Shown here piece after piece: positions 35,734 to 48,231 of a DNA stretch of 64,000 nucleotides; the stretch's first letter is position 1; the number at the start of each line of letters is the position of its first letter. The stretch comes from Paragonimus westermani. Lineage: Eukaryota > Platyhelminthes > Trematoda > Plagiorchiida > Troglotrematidae. The stretch covers positions 1 to 64,000 of the forward strand of contig QNGE01003839.1 of assembly GCA_008508345.1 (NCBI GenBank). Reading direction: 5' to 3'. The notes under the pieces are model-generated. The model searched no databases and was not told where the DNA came from. It saw only the letters and a list, made by a program, of their open reading frames with translations. The position numbers were made by a program, and so were the translations under genes.

Positions 35734-35930
35734 TCACCACAAATTTGTGATCAGGTTCAACTTGTCAGTAAACAGAACCCCCACATCTGGTGTCCGCATT
35801 GGTACGGCTAGTCTATTTTCCCTAAGGTGGTAATTCTGTGCATTTCCGTTGAGCAATGTGGTATTGCCCATGCGCAGTTGATTACTTTGGTTATTGTTTT
35901 GATTATGTATCTTTACGTCTTTCAGACATT
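35734..35930 (-). CDS. Weak candidate terminal exon, unknown protein
   Basis: After the acceptor GTTAGTTGCAG a 197-nt segment enters in phase 1 and is open to TGA (65 codons). The peptide is Asn- and Leu-rich (NQNNNQSNQLRMGNTTLL). No polyadenylation signal is evident nearby. It lies opposite in strand to the exon candidate at 35.3-35.5 kb, so both are unlikely to belong to one gene. Confidence 0.22.
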
Positions 35931-36488
35931 CTGCAACTAACAAATTCAGCGCAAGGGAGAACTGGTAACTTTAGAATACTCGGTGACTAAAGCTCAAAAG
36001 CGTGCGGACGCCGGGAAAAGTCGTCACTGAAGGGAAGCCACCTTGGCGTTGTACTAAATTCCGATCAGACACTTAGTAGGTCATTCCACAAGAGTCTGTT
36101 GGAAAAGTCACACCTCGGCAGCCTTAAGTCAAAAGTTAGTAATATAGTGAGGATGAGCTACCATACAATACTACTCACACTGCCACTCAGAAATTTGGCA
36201 TAAGCATGTATTTGGATGTTAGGGTAACCCGGGGAAAATACTAGAGGGGAAATTAGAGTGCGGTCTGACATGAAATGGTTCATCGTACATAAAGGAAATG
36301 GGCATTAACAACCGTTGCAAGCGTGACGTCCTTGTATCAGTGTTATATGCAAGTGAGTGCGGTTGTTCGTTGTGCTGAAGCGCACATCCCATCTGCTAGT
36401 TTTCCGAATGAACGACCCTTTCGCCATTCTTGTTCTCGACTCACAACACCGGGTGACTTTTTCCCAGGGAAACGTCCCCTGCTTCCAT

Positions 36489-36610
36489 GTGACTAGTGGT
36501 TGAGGAGATAAGAGCGTTGACTAGTAAAGCACAGAGTGATCGGTTCGTCTCTCCCTCAGGCCACCTCTACCTGATGAGTCCAAACGAATGAGGAACCAAC
36601 CGAAGAGTAC
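36489..36610 (+). mobile_element. Possible tRNA-derived SINE with a hammerhead-like core
   Basis: From 36489 a stretch of about 75 bp resembles a decayed tRNA: GTGACTAGTGGTTGAGG at the start, AGAGCGTTGACTAGTAA in the anticodon-arm position, CGGTTCGTCTCTCCC as the T-arm/B box, and CTCAGGCCACC closing. About 10 bp later comes CTGATGAGTCC, which equals the conserved hammerhead-ribozyme core plus one side of stem II; the second core segment is damaged (GAATGAGGAAC instead of a GGAC-GAAAC form). Schistosome SM-alpha SINE-like repeats join a pol III promoter to a hammerhead. I infer a related, degenerate unit; a chance match to an 11-mer is possible. Confidence 0.4.
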
Positions 36611-37322
36611 CAGTTTCAGAGTGAACATCAAAGGACATTGCAAAGTTTTTCTGCTCTATTCAATCCCAGTTCCATATCTCGCAGACAAAGCCCCACGTAG
36701 GTGTGACACAACTTTTCACGCTTTTCAATATTTCGCTGGATTGAGGACCAATAACTGAGACGCCTTTGCTGACTAAAGTTTACTTGTTGGTGTTCATCTG
36801 CGTTGAATTAAAACAGTGAGGGTGACGATGTATAACCTTTAAGTTCTACATAGTGCGGCTAGTTTGCCTTGTAATTAACCTTCGATCGCACACTCCTCTC
36901 AGTCTTCAAATTAGTTTTGCATTTATAATCAAATCCTGCGGTCTGCTAACCGTTGCAACTAGCATGAAGTGATCTGTCCACGTTGTCACTCATTTGAGAT
37001 TAGCTGGTAAACACATTATCATCATGCGGTGGTTTGTGACACATGCAACCGGCCAGAATTCTGGAACCTATTAAATTTCCAAAGTTTGGTTACATGTCTT
37101 ATTAAGTCATATTCCGTGTGATACAAACCGCTCAGTACCACGGTCTGCATGTAACTAGGCTATCCAGATAGGTTACAACTAGAGTTCGGATAAACAGCTG
37201 AACAACCTTGTTAATCCACTTCTCTACTTCCCCGAAAAACATAGCAATATCAGAACTGAATCATTCGACTTTCCTTGTTTTTTTATCGGTCAATGTGAAC
37301 ACGTACGCCACATCGCACCCAC

Positions 37323-37698
37323 TTTGTTGGCAGGCGAAGTAGTACTGACAAAATCGGTAACGGCTTGCACCATTATTGTTCTTCTCAAGCACTGCTTAGA
37401 AATTTCGTTCAGGAAACTCAGAGAATGAAATAGTGTATTGGGATGACAGTTAGAAGCAATTGTTTTAAATGTTTGCATTACTTGGGGATAGCCTGGCGAT
37501 GAAACGTCAATTGTTGTAGTTAGATTCAATGTTCCGTTGTCTGTCACTGTAACGTCTTCTCCTCATGCGGCTTTCTTAAATGATGCTAACGAGCTGTAGT
37601 ATTTACTCACTGGAATGCCATCTGCCGCACGATTTCTCATCTCAAACAATGAAGCCGGAAATTCACGCTCATGAAACTCTGGGTCAATAACAAACCTT
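37323..37698 (-). pseudogene. Open coding-like block with one in-frame TGA, unknown protein
   Basis: From the acceptor TTTTGGTGTCAG (just above 37698) to the donor ACAAA|GTGGGT (at 37323) a single frame holds 124 sense codons interrupted by one TGA (37563-37565). Both halves look coding: the first includes VIDPEFHEREFPASLFEM, the second TLNLTTTIDVSSPGYPQ. A GTGAGT donor lies in the first half just before the TGA, but no downstream acceptor restores the phase, so a simple intron does not explain the stop. It may be a pseudogene, a real exon with a sequencing or natural nonsense change, or chance. No family is recognised. Confidence 0.3.
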
Positions 37699-37969
37699 CT
37701 GACACCAAAATTTGGATGGGGTCACGCAACTTTTTATCAGTCAAATAACAACTGTTTGTGAACACTTTCTGCTTTGTCCGGAAGATTGTGGTTTATTTAA
37801 CTGCTGGTAAAATCGAACGCTGAAGTTACATTGAGGACAAAACAAAGTGACGAGACGCAGGTAATTATTTTTATCGTTTTGCATGCATATGGTTTAATTA
37901 AAACAAGAGTAATAGAGATCAATACAGTCGACAGAGAATTGTATATCACACTGCTCTGCCTTCATACAG

Positions 37970-38385
37970 GTGGCGACAGGTGCATCGACAGTGATCACTC
38001 GATAAGAAAAAGTGAATCAGACACAAACTTAGTGAGATTTACCATCATTTCGGATAATCCACTCTTTAATGATAGACCCGAATTTCTACCCGTTCATCAC
38101 AAGAAAAGGACGAGGAGTTATGCGATCCACACGATTCGGAGAAAGGATACGTTCAAGGGAGACCTAATGTCCGTTGTACTACGTCATCAGGTTTAGTATG
38201 TCGTGAATCACGCATATCTTGCAGTTAGAATGTTTCGCTTGTCAACAGCTCAGGAGGTTAGTAATGGTGACTTTAGGTGTGATGTGCTAAGCTATTCTAT
38301 CTCCCATGTCGTTTGTTATTTCAGTTGTAGTTCCACTGTAAGTTACAACTTCAGAGAATGGAGCGGCGTTTGCGTCAGAAAATAG
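37970..38385 (+). CDS. Candidate three-exon C-terminal gene segment with a 34-nt intron
   Basis: Exon 1 (37970-38190) follows a strong acceptor (GCTCTGCCTTCATACAG), enters in phase 1 and has 73 open codons, ending CATCAG|GTTTAG. Exon 2 (38225-38256) follows TATCTTGCAG and ends CAGGAG|GTTAGT. Exon 3 (38325-38385) follows GTTTGTTATTTCAG and ends at TAG. Phases agree throughout (0, then 2, then stop). Exon 1 is basic and polar (HHKKRTRSYAIHTIRRKD), and exons 2-3 are Cys-containing. The first intron would be only 34 nt, which is short but known in flatworms. The donor of exon 1 is weak. The protein is unrecognised. Confidence 0.32.
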
Positions 38386-39983
38386 CAGATCTCATTCAAT
38401 GACCGACTTAGCCTGTATACTAAAGAACGGTTAAACGAGCAACCTAGAACGAAACCCAACGTCAGTAGGTTTTGAAGCAAGTCCAGGAGACAGGTCACAA
38501 CTTCCACCTGATCAGGTCGTTCACCGAGTTGTTACAGTACACGAACTCCGAAGTTATAGCTATCAGTGAAGCCGTATTGATAACAGGAAGGTGATCAATG
38601 CTGTATAAGTAAACAATGATTTATGCAGTCCACTTCTAACGGTAGTGGTCTTCCGATGCTGAACTTACTTAATTAAACCTAATTAACTAAAATATATGCC
38701 TTTGCCATATAGTCCAGTTGGTTTTAGTACGCAGCTGACGCAACGCACTGTTTTCTTGCTGCCTTAATGACATCCAGTACAGTTTAACGTGAGCTACTAA
38801 AGTGTATACTTGACTAGATAGTAAACTTGGTCGTGATACGTAGTGGTAGTTGATTGTTTTTGCAATCCCATGAGTAAGTCGGCGTCAAGGGTGACGAGTG
38901 GTAAGAATTAACATGTAATGAATAAGCGTAAATTATTTATATAAGTTAAAACTCACACTTGTTTGCAAGCATGGTGTGGCCAGTGGAAATTTACTGCTTC
39001 ATTCCCATTAAAGAAAACATAATTCCATGATCTCCTTGTGTCTTTCGGGCTTCCTTTTCTCTCTAGCCCATGAATAATTCTAGTGAAACATGGAACTGTG
39101 GTGGGCTGCTAATCTTCTGTTTACTACCAATCAGTCAAGAGAAAGGTTTGTTCCATTTCATGCACAATCTACTTCCTCTACAGGATAGTGAGCTTGATTT
39201 CCTCATTCGTACAGTGTTTCTAAAAATTTGACTAGTTAAAAGTATTGAACAAACGCTAATTACTAGTTTGAGCGATTGCGTTACTCTCTGCATAAACCGC
39301 ACGAAATCTATTCGTAGGGTACGTACGGAGCAGTGCAGGCTGAGGATGCTTATGCGCATCTGATACTGACTTTTTTCTTGGTCGGACAGTGTGCGAGGAT
39401 AATCGAACGAAATGGATTACGAAGTTCATTCATCACAACAGCGTGTCTCCAAGTGAAGGCCAAACTAAGGAATAAAGATCAATGTCCATCAGAAACTGTA
39501 CCCGGTCAGAGTGTAAAAAACCACATGTGGCAGTCATATTTCAGCAGGCAGAAGTAAGGGCTATATACAGGCAAGTATGATAGATTGACAAAAACAATAC
39601 TCTGTTAGAATGGTTCTGGTTGCCCAGCGTAGATACGCGATTGTAATTTACCAGTTTGCGGTTAAGATCAATTTGTTATGTAGATGCGGTGGTGTGGGTT
39701 ATAGATAACTACAGCCTAACACTAACTACTTACAACAAAAGAAGGGTACACAGTTGACTATTAAGGTGTACAATGCAAAAAGGCATAAACAGTGATGTGA
39801 TTAGAAATAGACAAGTCATGAGACTCGCGTACAATACATAATAATGCCCAGGTTGATAAAAGTGTGGATAACAATATCCAGGATCGCGTGTGTCCCCAGT
39901 GTCGCAGGAACAGGATCACGTGGATGCAACGTGGAGCTGTACAGCTGTTTATTGCTCGTCGCACTAGGTTGCTTTTTCCCCAG

Positions 39984-40119
39984 GTACGCAATTATCAGGC
40001 ACGATAAACAAAAGGCCGTTAAGGAGAGAGACAGAATCTTTATTCGACGATATGTACACGTGTTCTCTGATAGCGAATTAGCTAGAGATGCTAGACACCG
40101 GCTGTGGACGAATGAGTAA
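39984..40119 (+). CDS. Candidate terminal exon, unknown protein
   Basis: A very strong acceptor (GGTTGCTTTTTCCCCAG) opens a 136-nt segment that enters with one base and runs 44 codons to TAA. The peptide is highly charged (RHDKQKAVKERDRIFIRRY, then DSELARDARHRLW). Its entry phase also fits the exon at 38225-38256, which would allow an alternative 3' end for that candidate gene. No family is recognised. Confidence 0.33.
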
Positions 40120-40239
40120 ACCGGAAGAGTGTGACACGTGTGTATTTTAGGTTCGGGTCACAGTCACGTGACATGCGAACTTCCTTAATAGCCTAGGTAA
40201 AATATGCAACCGTGAGTTTTGGAACTATTTTACGCATCA

Positions 40240-40730
40240 TACTGCAAGCAGGCCGGTGAAATCTCCAGGTCGTTACAGCTGTGGTGTGGTTCACGTCCTC
40301 GCGTGCGTTCCCCTGGTGCGTTGCTGACTTGGTCACCGTCCGGGACGTGTTGTCAGGACTTGTGCCTGCGAATTTAGTCGCCATTATGTGTGGGCACCAT
40401 CGCCGTGTAAGATAACGCGCGTGGAGTTGGCTCAGTCGATAGGCCCATGTGCGCGTGCGTATGGCCTTGGCCCTCAGAGTGTTCAGGGTAAAGGGGTTAT
40501 TGTCTGTCGAGTGAGTAAACGTGAAAAAGGCCTAGCCGAGCCTGTGCGTGCAAAGTGGACCAGGTCTGCCAAATCACGCGCTGGCCTATGGAGCGCGTGC
40601 TGTGTATCTGTGACCTTGGGGGTAGATAAGGCACATGTGAGTGAGCGAGACAATTGGCGTGTGGACCTCTGATCAAATGTGGGACGAGTAGTTGGCCAAG
40701 CTTGAGCCTTCCAGTTTGGCATAGGGTATC
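40240..40730. other. GC-richer block, possible promoter region or old repeat
   Basis: This stretch is visibly richer in G, C and CpG than its surroundings (for example GCGCGTGCGTATGG). Both strands carry open frames of 79-94 codons with no recognisable motif, which GC-richness alone can produce. It includes TTGGCTCAGTCGATAGG (about 40427-40443), similar to a pol III A box, but no matching B box. It lies about 0.4-0.9 kb upstream of a possible first coding exon at 41106. Confidence 0.4.
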
Positions 40731-41105
40731 TGGTCTTTCTACTCAGCTGTCTGTGTGATTCAGCTCACCTCCTTTACTATTTCTCATTCTGTGCCATTCT
40801 GTCCAGTGTGCGCCAAATTTTCGTATTGCTGGCGAGAATCAACGACGAGGTGTGGACATGCTGTGTACTGTCATGAAAGAGTGAAAGTGGCTGGTCGGTA
40901 TTCATGCAGTACCGCTGATAAGGTACACTTATAAACAAAGCACCACCCATGTTTGAGTCGTGTATGTAACTTCAGTCAAGAGGTGATACACAAACGACAA
41001 TCATTAGACTAAAATACCGTGCTGTTGTCAACGCCATACTAAATCACTTACAATGAACTTCAGTAGGTCCTACCTGATATCAACAAAGACAGAACAGCAA
41101 CAACA

Positions 41106-41310
41106 ATGGCCCAAACGCAACCGTGCGTCCTGTTTTCAGATAAACAATCACGACCTCGGTCAAATCAACTGGACGATCAGCGTGCGCGTCGTGAAAATCC
41201 TGTGTTTAACGACCAGTCACAGAATCAGTGTTGTGACGATTATCAACTGCTGGGTTCGATGTATCGCACGACTTTCAGGGGCACAAAGAAAACGGATGGA
41301 AAGTGGGCAG
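41106..41310 (+). CDS. Candidate first coding exon, unknown protein
   Basis: ATG at 41106 sits in a favourable context (ACAACAATGG). The frame is open for 68 codons to the donor GGGCAG|GTCGCA, leaving in phase 1. The peptide is strongly hydrophilic (DKQSRPRSNQLDDQRARREN), unlike the AT-driven translations around it. A second plus-strand frame overlaps (41053-41319). An acceptor at 41331-41340 (GTAGATCTTGCAG) would allow a short intron of about 30 nt and a phase-1 continuation. The protein is unrecognised. Confidence 0.3.
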
Positions 41311-43737
41311 GTCGCATAGGATAAGACAACGTAGATCTTGCAGGATTTATGCTGCGTAATTTGCCGTCGCGTTGGAAAAAATACGCCGGTGGAGGCTTGG
41401 ACTGCACTAAACGGTGTCCCTTTTAGACACAATCAACAGTTTACGTTAGCGGTTGCTGCTGAGCAGCAGCTACTGTGCACTTTGATTGGCCATTTGTTGG
41501 TTCATGCAGTTTGGTTGTTTACATTCAAAACGCAATCAAACAGCTTGTTTTAATCACCCACTGCTTACGAACAGCTTAGACCTAACGACTGATCGCTGCC
41601 AGTATTGATTGATTCCGGCTCCCCTCACAACGACTTGCGCACGAAGTTTCGTTGGTTGCACATTCAACAGTGATCACCTTGTTTCAAGTTAATCATCACA
41701 TACTTTGGTAGGCTTATCCACCCATAGTGGGCTTTCTTTTGTGAGCCATTTCACGAGCAACTGGAATTCGAGATCTGGACCTGGGGCTTACTGTCATTCG
41801 ACGTTGTCGTATAAAAATCGATTTCTGTAGTCTCTTACACGGAAATGAGTAAGGAACTAATGTATCTGATAGAGAACATGTTGACACACACATTACCAAA
41901 AGCGTGAGCAAGATTTCTGGTTAAGCTAGTAATCTCACCTATGCGAAGTAGTTGGAAGATTGCAGGACGGTTTTTGGCTCACGTTTCAACAATGCCGTTG
42001 CATAATTTTGAAGGTATGCTAAGTTTACTGGTCACTTGCATCCGGTACAGACGCTAATAGTTTCGTTTAATTAAGGGGCTTTCTTTGTCTTCGAGCCCGA
42101 TTCTGCGATAACATCGGAGCAAATGGTTATGCTGAGGTGGCCTATGCTGTTTACTTCAATCAGCGCTAAGAGGCACATCTCCTAACGGTCGATCGATCCG
42201 GATTCGAGTGGATTGATCTGTATTATTCCAGCGAACTAATAAAATTTCAGTCGCACAGGTGGAAGCCTGTGAGCTATTTGAACCGCAACGTAATTCGTGC
42301 CAACTCCCCGACTGTCATATGACCGTTCCAACTGATTCGATCTGAGTCTGGGTGCTACATATGATCGTCTCGCCTGATTTATTCTATGATGTTGTCCATG
42401 CGTGTGGCAATTGTTTTACCCTATATATTTAGAGACCCTGTGGCCTAATTCTGTCTTGTTTTTTTCAATAAGCGGTGTTTCCCCGTCCTTTTTACTTTTC
42501 GGTTTTTAGTCAAACGATTGAGGACGTGGTGAAAGGAACGATCCAATAAACGGCCCTTTTAATAAGTCTGGTAATTACTTCACTGCTGGTGCTCTTCTAG
42601 TGACTGATATCTTGTGGCATCAAACCAGAATGTACTGTGGAGCCCTCGTAATGGGGCAGTATGGAACGTCTTTTCGGAACTTGAAAATCGGAGAAACTGC
42701 TAGTACCTTAACGACTAATTCAACCGTAGCCGATCGATGACGATTACGGCTGACCTGCCCACTAACCACAAATCATGTATCGTATCCTTTACAGCCCGAA
42801 GGCTCTATGTAAGGTTGTTCACCATGTGAATCTCCTGACGTTTTGAAGTAAGTAAGCATTCATTAGATCATGATAAACAGGAGTTGTGAGATGACAGAGT
42901 CGATTTAGCTCAAACTCCCTTAATTTTGGGGTGAGTCTCAATGTAAGTTAAACCACTCCGTGGGAGAATAGTGAAAAGTTTACAGTGGTCATCTGAAGTA
43001 TAACACCAATAGTAAACTACTCGTTGATGAATGAGACAAATCCAAGCAGGTTGGTTACAGTTATTGGGCACATCTACTTGGAGTTGACATGATCAGGGCG
43101 ATACATGTATTCTGGTATACTTATAAGAGAAAGATTCCTGCGTTTCGGATGTTTTCGTAGAGCTATTAAGGTGAGGAACAGTTTCGCGGCCTTCTGCCTG
43201 TTTACTGTCCTGCTAAACTACAACTAAACCTGAAAATTTTAGTTTCTTACCTCTCACACAAAGGGTTACTGGTACACATGGGGACTTGAGCGCTTTTAAT
43301 TAAGCGCACAGTTGTGAACCTTTTTCGATTGTTGATAAGAGGTGTCGGTGTGATATACAACCTGTTCAGAGAACTAGCAACAGTATATCAGACCAATTAT
43401 TCCACCTGAAGTAGCCTCTATTTTTGTGGATACTACATTGATTGAGAGTGATCGAATACGGCTAGTCCTGAACTCATGCCGCTATATCTCACATATCGTT
43501 TTTGTAGGTGAACGAGTCAGGTTGTTCCAGGTACACAACTCAGCAATGTTGTGCGAAAATGGAATCTATTTCTCTGAATGCAGTTTAAATGATTCCCATT
43601 AGCACAGTTGTGTTGTTGACAAACCCTAAGCCGAAGGTTTGGTTAGCCGTGTTTAATCTCGTCTTTAACACGTAAGCCAACGTCCGGTTGGCATATCCGA
43701 TAAATAAACACAACCTTGTGACTTTGGTGCCACTCAC
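41311..43737. other. No confident gene
   Basis: A minus-strand segment at about 41700-41755 reads PDLEFQLLVKWLTKESPLW after CCCCAG and ends at ACCAAA|GTATGT, which is coding-like but has a poor acceptor. The rest is AT-rich and unrecognised. Near 42190-42225 a GGATTCGAG B-box-like string lies without a clear tRNA-like fold. Confidence 0.42.
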
Positions 43738-45760
43738 TGATGGTCTCCTGGACGCTTTTGGTGTCGAACTCGGACTCGAAATCCTCTGCAACGTAATAAG
43801 GGGAACTCCGCAACTGAACTATGACAAGCTACCATTCTCATTGTTATCCTAACCCACCGTTACAGAGATTACTTAGTATTGTAGACTCAGCTTGTTACTG
43901 CTGGCCTACAGCTATGAAACAGGTATAGCGATAAGCTGTACGAGGGCTAGCTGAATCGTAAAGGAAAACAACAGCTGCTGAAAATACAACGATGCAGTTG
44001 TTCATCTAGCTTCGGTGTTACACTTTCAAACGCCTTGGAACTGACTCATTGGTAAATCGACGTTTGCGTCACAATTTTGAGTCCAGATGAGGCACTTATA
44101 ATATTAGTTCAGTACACTACTAACAAACAAGAACAAACGTTTTAATGGAAACATGACCTGAAATCAGAAGTATGAGAAAGCCAAATGGAGTTCCTTCAAA
44201 TTGTACGTAAATACCCGATTATATTTTGTTATTCTGTCCTATGGGGATGCTCAAACGATTAATGGCTGAGCAGATAAGGAACCGAAGGTTGATCTGTTTG
44301 AGCATCCTTTACAAGATCTCTGATAAGTTTCAATCAGGATGGGCCGGCTATGAGATGATGGTGGTGGTGAGCAACCTTAAACACTTCCACTGATCTACTT
44401 AAACGCTTGTCCCTAAAACTGTGAACCATATCTATGTTTGTTTGTCACAACTTCGTAGAATTGTACAGTAGTTTATCAAACGGCAATAAAAGCTAACGAT
44501 TTCATCATTACCTTGGGTAAGAACAATCAAATCATACTCAACAGTGGGCCTATGCAAATTCGTGCTACTTGTGACATCCAAGTCGGGCGAATTGGTAAAG
44601 CTCGATGTAGAGCTTAACTGAGCGCTTTTATAAGCCGTACCCATGTCTCAACTAATGTGTAGATCAATCATATTGCTGTCTCAACATGTTTCTGTGTTTG
44701 ATAGTCACGTATCTCCGTGTTTTTTGCATGTCCACGCAAACCCATTCGGAACCATGCTAAACAGTGTGTTCTTGAGCATGCATGGCTCAGCTGGTGATGC
44801 ATGCTGGCACTGATCCATCAATACAGCCCAAAAGTACACAGGAAAATGTCAGTCAAGTCTATCCGAAATGCAAACCTTGCAGCGGTGATTGTGCGAGTTT
44901 GGAGTTGCCCGGGCGCGCTTCAGTGTTATGGCCCTGACCTGGCTGTTAAAAACACGCAAGCGATTTTCCAGTCGCGAGGTGCACTCCGTGCGTCTTAAAA
45001 GCATTAGTTCAACATACTATCCGTTATTGAGTCTTAAGGTGTAACTTGCACAATTTGGGTGAACAGGTCAAGGACAATCGGTTGTTAATTGCACGCGATT
45101 TCCAGGCTTTCCGTGTTCAAACTGCAACAGGATACGCTCCGTCTAATGTCAACATGGTTACTATGTTTTCCACAGGTGGAAAGCAGAATTGTTATAGACA
45201 TTGTTGATAAACGATTAGGAGGTAACGTTGACGTATTCAATTACTTGTCAATAGCAGGATCTGTTTAGATCAAAGTTTACTTTCTTACAGAATACTATTT
45301 TTCGCTACAGAATCGATCACCGATTTCGCCGCAATCGATTTCTTCTGAGAGCCATTCTGAAAGAATTTTTCGAGTTATTGGTTCTATCCTGATGCATTTT
45401 ATTTTGCTTTTCTATTGTTTAGCCTGCAAGTGAATACATTCGAATGATTTACTTTCTAAGTAAAAATCCATAAGAAGCCAACTATTTATTAAAGAAGCCT
45501 ACCATTTCAAAAACGATCTGTTCTGGGTTGTCTCCTTCAAACTACTTACCCTCAGTTGAGATGCACACATCGTAACCGATTGTCCGTTTGTGAAACGCGA
45601 TCTCGGATACAATTATGGGAGTGTTGCGCAAAGCATGCGGCGGATTTTGTTTTCTCTTATCAGCTGAATTGAACAAACGTTCTGGATATTTTTCAACTCT
45701 GAAGGCAAAAGTTTGATAAAATTGCTCCGCAGCGTCGTGATAGTCTGCTGGTACACGCAT
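43738..45760 (-). CDS. Candidate three-exon gene segment, unknown protein
   Basis: Exon 1 is 45760-45550 (211 nt, opening with an ATG preceded by an in-frame stop, donor ACTGAGG|GTAAGT). Exon 2 is 44646-44512 (135 nt, acceptor ACACATTAGTTGAG, donor CCAAG|GTAATG). Exon 3 is 43785-43738 (48 nt, acceptor TTACGTTGCAG, donor ATCA|GTGAGT). Each junction is phase 1 on both sides, so the three join in frame. Peptides are hydrophilic (for example VEKYPERLFNSADKRKQ and EDFESEFDTKSVQETI). Two donors are consensus, while the exon 2 acceptor is weak. The protein is unrecognised. A plus-strand candidate at 41.1 kb lies beyond it. Confidence 0.28.
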
Positions 45761-48231
45761 CGGTTACACCCTTCGAAAACCCTAATTTCATTGAGTAGCA
45801 CTCAGGATAAGTAAGCTGCACGGACAGCTGCCGAAATGAGCTTCCAGATGATGTTTACAGTGTAACCAGCTGGTAATAAATGAGGAGTCTGAGGACAGAA
45901 CAGATCAGTAGCTAAGCTCTATTTTGATGTTTGTCATTGCATATCTTAGGAAAAATTCTGGCCATGACTGATCTGAATATGATTCAAGAGTATACAGTTA
46001 ACCACTTCAGACTTAGTTGACAACCGCTGTGAACCATTCTTCGTATGCCAAATTTCAGTCGTTTAAAAAACCAGGAGGTCGCAACCGATACTGGAATGCC
46101 GTTTCAGCGTGGGAAATTTCTAACTTGTAAAAATTTCGGAGAATATGGTCAGTTCAACATTGTTTCCTTTATCGTAACATAGTCAAAGTTCTGCCAGTCA
46201 CTGGCTGCTACTTCATCCTATACAGTTCAGCTTCAATAAATCATAAGGACATTAAGTAGGTTTCTAATTAATGTCTGTCACAAAAATGATTAGTCATCAA
46301 AAAACAACCGACCGGATGAATCACCGTTAAGCATTCACTGGCTAAATTAAGCCAATAAGACAATCGGGGATAAACAAATTGCTCTTGCGCCTCGCCAATA
46401 ATGGTGCGTTTTATGTCAGTCTAAGCTCTGCCAGCCGAACAAAATTCTACTTCGGAAAATTTTTAACAATTTATGTGTGTCGGCAGAAGCAACTCAGTAA
46501 GCCGGTTGAGAATCTTTTCTTGTCACGTTTGTATGGTTTAAACTTATGGTAAATAAACGACAAACTCTGTGTGTTGCATCTGATGTACTCGCAGTTCACC
46601 AATCCACCACATATGTAGACAAGCAGTTAATACTAATTTGCTTGTGATGACTGACCACTTGAACCGTATGTAAACCAGACTATCACGGCATCAAACTACG
46701 GACAGTATTATTTCTTCTAAGTTTCAGGTTGTTTTGAACTCTTAAATTAGTACTTTGATAAACGAACTGACAAATAAGGTGTATCCACATTCGTAGTTCA
46801 CTTATGCGAAAATTCGATCCAGCCCTCCAATCTCCAAGTGTTTATCTCTGTTTATTCCACCTCCCCTACTTTTGACCGTCAACTGGACCTTGACTTAAGT
46901 GTTTTTGTTTTGTCGCGTCAATTTGATAGTTGTGTGAATAACCGGTTGCAGATTACTGTACTTTGAGTGATGCAAACAACACTCTTTTTAGAGCTCGGCT
47001 TTTCCTTATCTTTAACCTATTCAGCATCAAAATCTAATTCATTTCCCGAAGACGATCCATCGATCGAAACTGTTGTGGTTGTTTATTTATTTACTTTGAT
47101 AATCTGTTCAGCAGTACCAAGGCGTTGCGATCCAATCTTGTCTTGAAAGTTTGGAACCGTTGCTTCATTGCGACGCGCTGCTCAACTCCTTCTTAGAAAA
47201 TCTTGCACAATGTATGCACTGTCTTTCTTAACCACGAGAGTTTAAACAAAAAAACAGAGAATAGTTGCTTTGAGGATCAGTTACTGGAGAGATCTAATTT
47301 TGTTTGGTTACTTATCAGTTGAATGAATTTTCTTGTGTATATACGAATGTTTTTGGTCACACAGACCCTATTGTCCAGATTGCAGCAACATTTAGAAGGC
47401 AGACAGTTTCATAGAACCGTTAATATCAAAGAAAGAGACTTGTAGCCTAGAGAACAGTATGGTACCAGTGAAACCACATAGAATACGAGAATGAAAGCAC
47501 CATTTAAATATGCACCACTGACATTACAATCTGAGGGGTCTTTATGAGAGATTGTTTCAGTACAGAACTGCAACCAGACAGCAATGCAACCACTAGAACA
47601 TTTTCACAGAGCACCTTTCGTTGATAAGAGACACGTATTGAAAAATGTTTAATCTGAATAGAATTCGACAGATGAATTTAAGTCTATAAAGTCTAACGAC
47701 CTTCCGAATCTAACCAAACTCAAGGCGTCTTTTTAATAAATTTCCCTTCAAAATAATTCAGATCACGTTGAACACTCGATATCGGTGTATTGAAAGACAT
47801 TCGCCTAACTAATTAGGCGAGCACAAACTGATGGGTGAATTACAGTAGGAACGTTTTCAGCCTAACTTACTACAACCGTTCTGTTAACAAAGAATTGTTC
47901 ACAACAGTTGTGGAGTGTCTAGGGGGCGTTGGTACGTCTATTCTACACAGAGATCATTTGTAATGTTTAACTGTCCAAGCTAGTCCTCCAAATCTGGACA
48001 CTGAACCTTCGCTCAACTACACTCACCTTAACTCACAGTATGAGGCAACAACTGCAAAAAATATTGTCAATAACATAATCCCGGAATAAGGTTCTGTCTC
48101 AGCAGCGCAAACGTTTTCATTTATAATCTGTTATAATTAGGTTGATAATGAATTGTGAGGAAACTCATCAGTTATTTTGTTGTTTTCGTCGCAACAATTC
48201 GTCCTGGTGATTGTTTCTCTTTTTTCTGTAG
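45761..48231. other. No confident gene
   Basis: AT-rich. A good plus-strand acceptor (CCTTATCTTTAACCTATTCAG, ending 47024) opens about 40 codons starting SKSNSFPEDDPSIET, followed by a hydrophobic run, but there is no clear donor. Nothing else is recognised. Confidence 0.45.
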
